Below, piece by piece: positions 40,601 to 49,112 of a stretch of DNA of 64,000 bases. The notes beneath the pieces are model-generated. The model did not search any database. It saw only the letters and a program-made list of their open reading frames with translations, and was not told where the DNA came from. Position numbers and translations under genes: made by a program. Every line of letters starts with the position of its first letter. Position 1 is the first letter of the stretch. This DNA comes from Prescottella soli (GTDB lineage Bacteria; Actinomycetota; Actinomycetes; Mycobacteriales; Mycobacteriaceae): positions 2,356,001 through 2,420,000 of the forward strand of contig NZ_CP157276.1 in the NCBI RefSeq assembly GCF_040024445.1, given 5' to 3'.

Positions 40601-40899
40601 ACGGAAGGCCTGAAGGCCAGGATCGACCCGGAAGAGAAGGGCCGATTCCCCACACGGACTTCCCAGCACGGGCACCAGGCACCCACGCGGAGCAGCAAGC
40701 CACTATAAGGGCAGAAGCGTTGTGGGCTTGCGTGACTCGGCCGCCTGACGGCAAGGACCCCGCACGAGTTGCAGGGACGACCCGCCACCGACCGAGCCTA
40801 CGCCGAGGCCGTTGACACACAACCCATTTTGCACGCATGGTAACCCGGCAGTCCGTGCTAGCGGGTGGCGATCCGACCCAGGTCGGTGACACCACCCGC
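40601..40899 (+). ncRNA. Probable Ms1 (MTS2823-type) small RNA
   Basis: In M. tuberculosis the abundant RNA MTS2823/Ms1, about 300 nt, lies between Rv3661 and Rv3662c and binds core RNA polymerase. Here the same gap, between the Rv3661-like and Rv3662c-like genes, has a good promoter and no protein gene. A terminator-like hairpin ends at 40899, giving a predicted RNA of 299 nt. The middle folds as a stem GCAAGCC/GGCTTGC (40695-40701 with 40735-40741) closing a loop of about 30 nt with TATAAGGG. Primary-sequence homology to Ms1 was not tested; the call rests on synteny, promoter, length and orientation. Confidence 0.75.
40861..40899 (+). terminator. Terminator-like hairpin ending the Ms1-like RNA
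   Basis: GCGGGTGG (40861-40868) pairs with CCACCCGC (40892-40899) and encloses a second stem CCGACC/GGTCGG. TTCGCATGTTC follows; the T-tract is weak. It also lies 20 nt from the convergent Rv3662c-like gene. Confidence 0.6.
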
Positions 40900-40918
40900 T
40901 TCGCATGTTCGGGGGCGG

Positions 40919-41680
40919 TCAGCCCGCAGCGGCATCGGCGATCGACATCGCCTCGCGGGCGCCGGCCTCGAGGGCGCCGCAGCACAGGATCACCCAACTG
41001 CCCACGCCCTCGGGCGTTCCCGACACGAATCCTTCGATCCCGTCCCGGTAGGCCGGGACCCGGCGCATCCAGCTCACCTCCGGCACACCGAGATTGTGCG
41101 GATCCAGTCCCGTCGACGTGGCAACCAGTCGGGATGCGGCGCGGGCCACGATCCCGTCGGCCACCCCGAACGGACGCAGCGCGAGCAGTTCTCCGTGCAC
41201 GACCGCGGCGAGCACCGGCGCCGGCGCCTTCGTGCCGCCCGTGATCAACTGCGCGAGCATGTCGAGTCGTTCCCCGACGCCCCGCTCGGCTCGCGGGCGT
41301 CCCAGCGTTTCCGGGTCGGTGACGAGGTCGGCCGCGGCGAGCAGGTGCAGGCGGGCGAGCGCCTGCAGCGGGGCCCGCTGCCAGGTGGGGAGGATGACCG
41401 TCAGCGACTCCCCGTCGAGGGCTTGCGCGACACGCAGCGCGCCCGAGAGCACCGGATCGCCCACCGTGCCGGGGACGGGCAGTTCCATCGAGCCGCCGTC
41501 GATGGCCGCCGACGCCCGGGCTGCGCGCACCGACGCCTCGGTCGCCGTCTGCGGCCAGCCCCGGCGGTTCGTCTTGTGCCGATGCACCTCGCCGAGCGCG
41601 TCGCGCGCGCGATCCGCTGCCTCGACCACACCGGGCAGGTCCAACAGCGGCCGCAGGGGATCAGTCACGGGAACACTCAC
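40919..41680 (-). CDS. Rv3662c-like protein with degenerate Fic-like motifs
   Basis: This 253-residue protein is syntenic with Rv3662c. Two short segments recall Fic/Doc AMP-transferases. RASAAIDGGSMELP near residue 56 resembles the N-terminal SxIEG-type segment of Fic proteins. LRPFGVADGIVARAASRLV near residue 177 has the spacing of the active-site HPFxxGNGR loop, but Arg replaces the catalytic histidine and the central GNGR is altered. If related, it has lost canonical AMP-transfer. Function unknown. It is 49 nt downstream of the dpp operon and may be read from it. Confidence 0.75.
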   Translation of the reverse strand: MSVPVTDPLRPLLDLPGVVEAADRARDALGEVHRHKTNRRGWPQTATEASVRAARASAAIDGGSMELPVPGTVGDPVLSGALRVAQALDGESLTVILPTWQRAPLQALARLHLLAAADLVTDPETLGRPRAERGVGERLDMLAQLITGGTKAPAPVLAAVVHGELLALRPFGVADGIVARAASRLVATSTGLDPHNLGVPEVSWMRRVPAYRDGIEGFVSGTPEGVGSWVILCCGALEAGAREAMSIADAAAG

Positions 41681-41729
41681 GGCCCAGACGCTACCCGCTG
41701 CCCGCGCCGGCCCGATCGCCCGTGACCTG

Positions 41730-43340
41730 TCAGCGCCGCCGACCGTGTGGGATCGCGTCGAGCAGGCTGCGCGTGTACTCGTGGCGGGGGTTCTCGAAGA
41801 CCTCCCCGGCGTCGGACGCCTCGACCACCCGGCCTCCGTGCATGACCACTACCCGGTCCGCGATCCGGCGCACGACCGCCAGGTCGTGGCTGATGAAGAC
41901 GTACGTCAGCCCGAGGTCGCGCTGCAGGTCGTCGAGCAGGCGCAGGATCTGGTCCTGCACGACGACGTCGAGCGCCGACACCGCCTCGTCGCACACCACC
42001 AAATCGGGTCCGAGCGCGAGGGCCCGCGCGAGCGCGACGCGCTGCCGTTGCCCACCGGACAGTTCCGCCGGGAACCTGCGCGCCAGGTCGGTCGGCAGGG
42101 CGACGCGGTCGAGCAGCTCACGCACCCGTGCGGCGCGCTCGCCGCGGTCGCCGATCGCGTGCACCCGCAGCGGCTCCTCGACGATCCGCTGCACCGAGTA
42201 CGTCGGGTCCAGGCTGCCGTAGGGGTCCTGGAACACGGGCTGGACGCGGCGGCGGAACTGCCGCTCCCGACGGCCCAGCGCCGCGACGTCGGCGCCGTCG
42301 AACATCACCGATCCGGCGTCCAGCGGCAGCAGCCCCAGCACCATGCGGGCGACGGTCGACTTACCCGAGCCGGACTCCCCGACGATCGCCGTCGTCGTGC
42401 CGCGAGCGACGGAGAAGGAGACGCCGTCGACGGCGGTGACCTCGGTGTGGTGTCCGAGCTTCGCCGCGCGCCGGCGGAACACCTTCCGCAGGTTGTCGAC
42501 GACGAGCAGCGGGGGCGCTCCCGGCTCCACGGGCGGCCGGGTCCGGGCCACGGACAGGGACGGCGCGGCGGCCACGAGTCGGCGGGTGTACTCGTCCTCC
42601 GGGTCGGTGAGGATTCGCTCGGCCGGACCGGATTCGACGACCCGCCCCCGGTGCATCACGACGACATGCTCAGCACGTTCGGCCGCGACTCCCAGGTCGT
42701 GGGTGACGAGCAGGACCGCGGTGCCCAATTCGCTTGTGAGCCCGGCAAGGTGATCGAGGACCCGCTGTTGGACGGTCACGTCGAGCGCCGAGGTCGGCTC
42801 GTCCGCGATGAGCAGCCGGGGCCGCGCGGCGAGCCCGATCGCGATGAGGACCCGCTGCCGCATGCCCCCGGAGAACTCGTGCGGGTAGTGCCCGGACCGG
42901 GCCGCGGCGTCGTCCAGTCCGGCCTCGGCGAGCAGATGTTCGGCGCGCCTGCGCGCCGCGCGGCCCTTCGCGATCCCGTTGGCCTCCAGCGCCTCCCGAA
43001 CCTGGAAGCCCACCTTCCAGACCGGGTTGAGGTTGGTGGCGGGATCCTGCGGCACGAACCCGATGCCGTTGCCGCGGATCCGGACGAACTCCCGCTCCGG
43101 GGCGCCGACGAGGTTGGCGCCGCCGAACGTGATCCGGCCGCCGGCGATCCGGCCGGTGCCCGGTAGCAGCCCGATGATCGCGTGCGCGAGTGTCGATTTG
43201 CCGGAGCCGGATTCCCCGACGACCGCGACCGTCCGACCCGGGTGCACCGTCAGGTCCACCCCGCGCAGGGCGGACACCCGGGTCGGACCCGACCCGAACG
43301 TGACGTCGAGCCCTTCGACGACGAGCAGCGGGTCCGTCAT
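41730..43340 (-). CDS. dppD: Peptide ABC transporter, fused double ATP-binding subunit (DppD-like, Rv3663c-like)
   Basis: This 536-residue protein contains two complete ABC ATPase domains, equal to DppD plus DppF in one chain. Domain one has GESGSGKST near residue 42 and a signature near 153 (EFSGGMRQR), with DEPTSALD. Domain two has GESGSGKST near 322 and LSGGQRQRVALARAL, with DEAVSALD. Such fusions are usual in Actinobacteria. The start overlaps the dppC stop (ATGA). It energises the dipeptide/oligopeptide importer; related mycobacterial systems also handle heme. Confidence 0.93.
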   Translation of the reverse strand: MTDPLLVVEGLDVTFGSGPTRVSALRGVDLTVHPGRTVAVVGESGSGKSTLAHAIIGLLPGTGRIAGGRITFGGANLVGAPEREFVRIRGNGIGFVPQDPATNLNPVWKVGFQVREALEANGIAKGRAARRRAEHLLAEAGLDDAAARSGHYPHEFSGGMRQRVLIAIGLAARPRLLIADEPTSALDVTVQQRVLDHLAGLTSELGTAVLLVTHDLGVAAERAEHVVVMHRGRVVESGPAERILTDPEDEYTRRLVAAAPSLSVARTRPPVEPGAPPLLVVDNLRKVFRRRAAKLGHHTEVTAVDGVSFSVARGTTTAIVGESGSGKSTVARMVLGLLPLDAGSVMFDGADVAALGRRERQFRRRVQPVFQDPYGSLDPTYSVQRIVEEPLRVHAIGDRGERAARVRELLDRVALPTDLARRFPAELSGGQRQRVALARALALGPDLVVCDEAVSALDVVVQDQILRLLDDLQRDLGLTYVFISHDLAVVRRIADRVVVMHGGRVVEASDAGEVFENPRHEYTRSLLDAIPHGRRR

Positions 43341-44209
43341 CGTCGGTGCCTCGCGGTGGTCGGGTCGAGGGCGTCACGGAGGGCGTCGCCGAGCAGCACG
43401 AAGCCGAGCACCGTGATCGCGAGCGCGCCCGCCGGGTAGAACAGGATCGTCGAGCCGCGCCGCAGGGTGACCTGCGCGGTACTGATGTCGCCGCCCCACG
43501 AGACGGTGGTCGGTGGCAGCCCGATCCCGAGGAACGACAGCGTCGCCTCGGCGACGATGAACGTGCCGAGCAGCATCGTCGCCAGGACGATGATGGGCGC
43601 CAACGAGTTCGGCAGCACGTGTCGCAGCAGGATCGACGGGTGCGACATGCCCACCGCGCGGGCGGCGAGAACGTAGTCGTTGGACTTGGCCGAGATGACC
43701 GCTCCACGCGCGATTCTCGCCATCTGCGGCCACCCGAACAGCGCCAGCACCGCGACCACCGTCCAGATGGTGCGCTGCGCGAACAGTTGCATCAGCACGA
43801 TGGCGGCGAGGATCAGCGGGATGCCGAAGAAGATGTCGGCGACGCGCGAGAGCAGCGAATCGGCCCAACCCCCGTAGTAGCCGGACAACGCACCGAACAC
43901 CACCCCGATCAGCAGCACCGCCGCGGTGACGCACACACCCACCGTGACCGACGGGCGTGCTCCGTACACCGTCCGGGCGTAGACGTCACAGCCCTGCCGA
44001 TCGAACCCGAACCAGTGCCCCGACCGCGGCGGTGCCAGGCTGTCCGCGATGTCGCAGTAGCGCGGATCCAGATCGGTGAACAGCGACGGGAACAGCACCA
44101 CGGCGGCCACCACGAGCAGGATCACGCACGCGACGAGGAACATCGGGCGGCGGCGCAGACGCCGCCACGCCGACCCCCACATCCCTTCTGCCCGCGGCTC
44201 GTCAGACAT
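43337..44209 (-). CDS. dppC: Peptide ABC transporter permease (DppC-like, Rv3664c-like)
   Basis: This 290-residue permease has an N-terminal membrane helix, a periplasmic loop containing HWFGFDRQGCDVYAR, and about five further helices. The ATPase-binding EAA loop reads ARAVGMSHPSILLRHVLPN (about residue 185). It overlaps dppB by 8 nt and dppD by 4 nt. Confidence 0.93.
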   Translation of the reverse strand: MSDEPRAEGMWGSAWRRLRRRPMFLVACVILLVVAAVVLFPSLFTDLDPRYCDIADSLAPPRSGHWFGFDRQGCDVYARTVYGARPSVTVGVCVTAAVLLIGVVFGALSGYYGGWADSLLSRVADIFFGIPLILAAIVLMQLFAQRTIWTVVAVLALFGWPQMARIARGAVISAKSNDYVLAARAVGMSHPSILLRHVLPNSLAPIIVLATMLLGTFIVAEATLSFLGIGLPPTTVSWGGDISTAQVTLRRGSTILFYPAGALAITVLGFVLLGDALRDALDPTTARHRR

Positions 44210-45128
44210 AGCGGATCCTGGGGTCGAGGACCGCGTACAGCAGGTCCACCAGCAGGTTGGCCACCAGGTAGACGACGACGAGGACGCTGACGAACGAGAC
44301 GACGGTGGGCGCCTCGCCGCGGATGACGGCCTGGTAGATCGTGCCGCCCACCCCGTTGATGTTGAAGATTCCCTCGGTGACCACCGCGCCGCCCATCAGA
44401 GTCGCGAGGTCGACGCCGAGGAACGTGACGACCGGGATGAGCGAGTTGCGCAGCACGTGGACACCGACCACCCGCGGCCTCGACAGCCCCTTCGCGGTCG
44501 CGGTGCGCACGTGGTCGGCGGTCAGCGTCGCGGCGACGGACGTGCGGGTGAGGCGCAGCACGTACGCGAACGACACCGCGGCGAGCACGCACGCGGGCAG
44601 GAGCATCCGGGAGAAGCTGGTGTCCGCGCCGACGGTGGGCGGCGCCAGCCCCCACCGGATGGCGACGAAGAACTGCGCCAGGAACCCGAGTACGAACACC
44701 GGCACCGCGATCAGCACCAGGCTCACAACCAGCACGGTGGAGTCGAACACCCCGCCCTGCCGCAGGCCGGCGATCAGTCCCGCACCCACCCCGAACACGG
44801 TCTCGATCGCGACGGCCATGACCGCGAGTTTCAGCGTGATCGGAAATGCCTGTGCCAGAACCTCTCCGACCGGACGTCCCGAGTACGACGTCCCGAAGTC
44901 CAGCGTGACGATGCCCTTCAGATACTCGAGGTACTGCACCAGGAACGGCTGGTCGAGGTGGTAGCGGGCCCGCAGCTCCTCGGTGACGGCCGGGGTGAGC
45001 GCCCGGTCCCCCGCGAGTGCCGCGACCGGGTCGCCCGGCAACAGGAACACGAGCGCGTAGATCAGGAACGTCGCCCCGAGGAAGACCGGAATCATCTGCA
45101 GCACACGGCGGCCGGTGTATCGGAGCAT
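44202..45128 (-). CDS. dppB: Peptide ABC transporter permease (DppB-like, Rv3665c-like)
   Basis: This 308-residue permease has the typical start MLRYTGRRVLQMIPVFLGAT, a periplasmic loop, FGTSYSGRPVGEVL and six membrane helices. The EAA loop is TATAKGLSRPRVVGVHVLRN (about residue 204). It starts 3 nt after the dppA stop, so expression is coupled. Confidence 0.93.
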   Translation of the reverse strand: MLRYTGRRVLQMIPVFLGATFLIYALVFLLPGDPVAALAGDRALTPAVTEELRARYHLDQPFLVQYLEYLKGIVTLDFGTSYSGRPVGEVLAQAFPITLKLAVMAVAIETVFGVGAGLIAGLRQGGVFDSTVLVVSLVLIAVPVFVLGFLAQFFVAIRWGLAPPTVGADTSFSRMLLPACVLAAVSFAYVLRLTRTSVAATLTADHVRTATAKGLSRPRVVGVHVLRNSLIPVVTFLGVDLATLMGGAVVTEGIFNINGVGGTIYQAVIRGEAPTVVSFVSVLVVVYLVANLLVDLLYAVLDPRIRYV

Positions 45129-45131
45129 GAT

Positions 45132-46739
45132 TCACTTCTTCTCGATCAGGTAGTACACCGGCACCCCGTCCCAGCCGATCCGGACGTTCGTCACGTACTC
45201 GGACCAGGCCCCGGTGGCGTTGCGGTTCCAGTTCGGCACCGCCGGCAGGTCGCGCAGCAGGATCTCCTGCGCGCGGTCGATCAACTGCTGCGACTCGACC
45301 GGATCCGTCGCGCCCGCCGACGCCCGCAGCAGGTGGTCGAACTCGGGGTTCGAGTACTCGCCGTCGTTGGAGCTGCCTCCCGTCTGGTAGTTCTGGGCCA
45401 GAAAGCCGTACTGCTGCGGGTAGTCGGCCTGCCATCCGGAGCGGAAGGCCGTCTCGATCGTCCGTTCGGTCACCTCGGTCCGCAGTTGCGCGAACGTCGG
45501 ATACGGGGCACCGTGCGCGTCGATTCCGAGCGTGTTGCGGATGCTGTTGCAGACCGCGTCCACCCAGTCCTGGTGTCCGCCATCGGAGTTGTAGGCGATC
45601 TGGAACGACCCGGACCAGGGAGCGATGGCGTCGGCCTGCGCCCACAGCGCCCGCGCCCGGTCGGGCGCGAAGTCGAGATGCTCGGACCCGGGCAGATCTG
45701 GGGCCCACCCCTCGACCGCGGGGCTGGTGAAATCCCGGGCCGGTGTCCGGGTGCTCGCGAACAGCCGCTCGGTGATCCGCCCCCGGTCGATCGCCTGCGA
45801 GATCGCCTGCCGGCGCAGCCGCCCCTCCTCACCACCGAAGTGCGGCAACCGCTCCGGGATCGTGAACGTCTCGATCGTGGCGGACGGTTGGTTGACGGTG
45901 CGCCCCGGTAGATCCTCCTCGTACGTCTCGAGCGCACTGGCCGGGACGCCGTCGAGCACATCGAGGTTGTTCGACAGCAGATCGGTGTAGGCGGTGTCGA
46001 GGTTGCTGTAGAGCACGAACGTCACGCCCGCGTTGTGCGCCACCCGGTTGCCCCGATAGCCCGGATTCGCGACCAGATCGATCCGCACATTGTGTTGCCA
46101 CGCACCGTCGTTCGCGAAGCGGTACGGTCCGTTGCCGATCGGGTGCCGGCCGAAGGCCGCCATGTCCGCGTACGCCGACTGCGGTAGCGGGTAGTACGCG
46201 GCGAATCCCAACCGTCTCGGGAACGCCGACTCCGGTTGTTTCAGCGTGATCGTGAACGTGCGGTCGTCGACCACCCGCAGCCCCGACATCGTCCGCGCCG
46301 TCGGGTTCGCCGCCGCGACCTCGTCGTAGCCCTCGATCGGGTCGAAGAACGACGACTGCAGCTGCGCATTGGTCGACAGCGACCCGTAGTTCCATGCGTC
46401 GACGAACGACCGCGCGGTGACCGGGGTGCCGTCGGTGAACGTCCAGCCCTGCGCGAGCGTCACGGTGTAGTGCTGCGCGTCGGCGCTCTCGATAGACTCG
46501 GCCACCTCGTTCTCGGTGCCGCCGTCGGCGGTGTAGGAGACGAGGCCGGCGAAGAGGGCGTCGAGCACCCGCCCACCGGTGTTCTCGCTGGTGTCGGTGG
46601 GGATCAGCGGGTTCTGCGGCTCACCACTCCACGCGTAGACGATGCCGGTGCCCGACGTCGTCCCGCCGGTGCACGCTGCGAGCACCGACGCGGCCAGTCC
46701 CACCACCAGCGCCGCCGCGGCGGCGCGCGCGATACGCAA
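45132..46739 (-). CDS. dppA: Peptide ABC transporter substrate-binding lipoprotein (DppA-like, Rv3666c-like)
   Basis: The TTG at 46739 with GGAGGA 5 nt upstream gives 535 residues. It has a lipoprotein signal LRIARAAAAALVVGLAASV with lipobox LAAC (Cys about residue 24), followed by an SBP family 5 body (AWSGEPQNPLIPTD, YTVTLAQGWTFTDGTPVTA, GNGPYRF). It binds peptides or heme outside the membrane and hands them to DppBC. The frame is open far upstream, but only this start yields a proper signal. First gene of the dppABCD operon. Confidence 0.93.
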   Translation of the reverse strand: MRIARAAAAALVVGLAASVLAACTGGTTSGTGIVYAWSGEPQNPLIPTDTSENTGGRVLDALFAGLVSYTADGGTENEVAESIESADAQHYTVTLAQGWTFTDGTPVTARSFVDAWNYGSLSTNAQLQSSFFDPIEGYDEVAAANPTARTMSGLRVVDDRTFTITLKQPESAFPRRLGFAAYYPLPQSAYADMAAFGRHPIGNGPYRFANDGAWQHNVRIDLVANPGYRGNRVAHNAGVTFVLYSNLDTAYTDLLSNNLDVLDGVPASALETYEEDLPGRTVNQPSATIETFTIPERLPHFGGEEGRLRRQAISQAIDRGRITERLFASTRTPARDFTSPAVEGWAPDLPGSEHLDFAPDRARALWAQADAIAPWSGSFQIAYNSDGGHQDWVDAVCNSIRNTLGIDAHGAPYPTFAQLRTEVTERTIETAFRSGWQADYPQQYGFLAQNYQTGGSSNDGEYSNPEFDHLLRASAGATDPVESQQLIDRAQEILLRDLPAVPNWNRNATGAWSEYVTNVRIGWDGVPVYYLIEKK

Positions 46740-46962
46740 GGCACTCCTCCCGCCGGCGGGGCACGCACGGTTGGTGCTGCGACGATAGCGAGCGGTGGAC
46801 GTCGGCGCGGGCGGTCGACCGGGCACCCACCGGATCGGCACCCGTTCGAGGCCCGATCGCAACGAACCCGCCGAGCGAGGCCCGTCGACCGCCCGTCGCT
46901 CGAAATCGACCGATCGCCGCACACCGTGACCGCTCCACGGGAGCGAATCATGCGACGCCAGT

Positions 46963-46986
46963 CACGTGTGACTACCCTCACACGTG
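46963..46986. promoter_or_regulatory. CRP/GlxR-type operator upstream of acs
   Basis: CACGTGTGA (46963-46971), 6 nt, TCACACGTG (46978-46986) is a perfect 9 bp inverted repeat. Its core TGTGA-N6-TCACA is the consensus for cAMP receptor proteins (mycobacterial CRP, corynebacterial GlxR). It lies 70 nt before the acs start in the gap shared with dppA, and acs genes are known CRP/GlxR targets in relatives. GATAAC just downstream (46988-46993) may be the -10 box. Confidence 0.8.
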
Positions 46987-47055
46987 CGATAACCGTCGCA
47001 GTGACACTCCCCGAGGCTCCGCCCGAGAGCTCGATCGGAAAGAAGGCAAGCCGAG

Positions 47056-48984
47056 ATGACGAGCAGTGCTACCGACGCCCCCGAGGTGTACCCGCCCAGC
47101 GCGGAGTTCGCGGCCACGGCGAACGCGGGCCCCGAGCTGCAGGCCGAGGCCGATCGCGACCGGCTCGCCTTCTGGGACGCCCAGGCCCGGCGCCTGGACT
47201 GGGCGACGCCGTGGACCGAGGTCCTGGACTGGTCGGACGCCCCGGTAGCGAAGTGGTTCGTCGGTGGCAGCCTCAACGTCGCGTACAACTGCGTCGACCG
47301 GCACGTCCTCGCCGGCAACGGCGACCGCGTCGCGATCCACTTCGAGGGCGAGCCGGGCGATCACCGTGACATCACCTACAGCGACCTGCTGGCCGAAGTA
47401 AGCCGCGCGGCAAACACTTTCACCGACCTTGGTCTGGTCTCGGGCGATCGCGTCGCGATCTACATGCCGATGATCCCCGAGGCGATCGTGACGATGCTCG
47501 CGTGCGCCCGGCTCGGTCTGACCCACTCGGTCGTGTTCGCCGGGTTCTCGGCGACCGCGCTGCGCTCGCGCATCGACGACGCCGAGGCCAAGCTCGTCGT
47601 CACCGTCGACGGGCAGTGGCGCCGTGGCCAGGCGGCCCCGCTCAAGCCGGCCGTCGACGAGGCGGTCGACGGCGCGGCATCGGTGCAGAACGTGTTGGTG
47701 GTCAAGCGGACCGGCATCGACGTCGACATCGTCGAGGGGCGGGACCTGTGGTGGCACGACACCGTCGAGAAGGCGTCGCCCGTGCACGAGGCGCAGCCGT
47801 TCGACGCCGAGCACCCGCTGTTCATCCTCTACACGTCCGGCACGACGGGTAAGCCCAAGGGCATCATCCATACCTCCGGCGGCTACCTGACCCAGGCGTC
47901 GTACACGCACCACAACGTGTTCGACCACAAGGCCGGGCAGGACGTCTACTGGTGCACCGCCGACATCGGCTGGGTCACCGGGCACAGCTACATCGTCTAC
48001 GGCCCGCTGAGCAACGGCGCCACCCAGGTCGTCTACGAGGGCACCCCGAACTCCCCCGACGAGCACCGGCACTTCCAGATCATCGAGAAGTACGGCGTCT
48101 CCATCTACTACACCGCGCCGACCCTGGTCCGCACGTTCATGAAGTGGGGCCGCGAGATCCCCGACGCGCACGACCTGTCGTCGATCCGGTTGCTCGGCTC
48201 GGTGGGCGAGCCCATCAACCCGGAGGCGTGGCGCTGGTTCCGTGACGTGATCGGCGGCGGCACCGCCCCGATCGTCGACACGTGGTGGCAGACCGAGACC
48301 GGCGCGATCATGATCTCGCCGCTGCCCGGCATCACCGCGACCAAGCCCGGCTCCGCGATGGCGCCGCTGCCCGGCATCTCCGCGAAGATCGTCGACGACG
48401 AGGCCCACGAGCTCGGCGCCGGCGGGAGCGGCTACCTGGTCCTCGACCAGCCGTGGCCGTCGATGCTGCGCGGCATCTGGGGCGACATGGAGCGCTACAA
48501 GGACACCTACTGGTCGCGCTACGCCGAGGAGGGCTGGTACTTCGCCGGCGACGGCGCCAAGTACGACGAGGACGGCGCCCTCTGGGTGCTCGGCCGCGTC
48601 GACGACGTCATGAACGTCTCCGGTCACCGCATCTCCACCTCCGAGGTGGAGTCCGCCCTCGTCGGGCATCCGTCGATCGCGGAGGCCGCCGTCGTCGGCG
48701 CCGCCGACGAGACCACCGGTCAGGGCATCGTCGCGTTCGTGATCCTGCGGGAGGGCGCCGACAACACCGGCGAGGTGCTGATCGCGGAACTGCGCGCACA
48801 GGTCTCCACCGAGATCTCCCCGATCGCCAAGCCCCGACAGATCACCGTCGTGCCGGAACTGCCGAAGACCCGCTCCGGCAAGATCATGCGCCGCCTGCTC
48901 CGCGACGTCGCCGAGGGCCGCGACCTGGGCGACACCTCGACCCTCGTCGACCCCAAGGTGTTCGACGCGATCCGAGGCAAGTAG
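47056..48984 (+). CDS. acs: Acetyl-CoA synthetase
   Basis: This 642-residue AMP-forming ligase converts acetate, ATP and CoA to acetyl-CoA. Visible motifs: YTSGTTGKPKGI (A3, about residue 258), the acetate-pocket region TADIGWVTGHSY, DTWWQTETG near 413, WYFAGDGA, GRVDDVMNVSGHR and the C-terminal PKTRSGKIMRR with the catalytic lysine that is acetylated in related enzymes. The length matches the family. AGAAGGC precedes the ATG. It matches Rv3667 in position. A CRP/GlxR site upstream suggests carbon control. Confidence 0.96.
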   Translation: MTSSATDAPEVYPPSAEFAATANAGPELQAEADRDRLAFWDAQARRLDWATPWTEVLDWSDAPVAKWFVGGSLNVAYNCVDRHVLAGNGDRVAIHFEGEPGDHRDITYSDLLAEVSRAANTFTDLGLVSGDRVAIYMPMIPEAIVTMLACARLGLTHSVVFAGFSATALRSRIDDAEAKLVVTVDGQWRRGQAAPLKPAVDEAVDGAASVQNVLVVKRTGIDVDIVEGRDLWWHDTVEKASPVHEAQPFDAEHPLFILYTSGTTGKPKGIIHTSGGYLTQASYTHHNVFDHKAGQDVYWCTADIGWVTGHSYIVYGPLSNGATQVVYEGTPNSPDEHRHFQIIEKYGVSIYYTAPTLVRTFMKWGREIPDAHDLSSIRLLGSVGEPINPEAWRWFRDVIGGGTAPIVDTWWQTETGAIMISPLPGITATKPGSAMAPLPGISAKIVDDEAHELGAGGSGYLVLDQPWPSMLRGIWGDMERYKDTYWSRYAEEGWYFAGDGAKYDEDGALWVLGRVDDVMNVSGHRISTSEVESALVGHPSIAEAAVVGAADETTGQGIVAFVILREGADNTGEVLIAELRAQVSTEISPIAKPRQITVVPELPKTRSGKIMRRLLRDVAEGRDLGDTSTLVDPKVFDAIRGK

Positions 48985-49112
48985 CCGTCCACTGGGCGGG
49001 ACAACCCGGACTGAGATCCGGCGGATCGCCCTACCCTCGTCGGGAGATGCCGGGCCGCCGCACGCCGCCGGCCCGGCAACGTCCCACCCTTCCGGCAAAA
49101 GGAGAACCACAG

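Noticed and set aside
40812-40817. TTGACA within the Ms1-like RNA
   Set aside because: No acceptable -10 lies at 16-19 nt, and it is inside the predicted RNA; probably chance.
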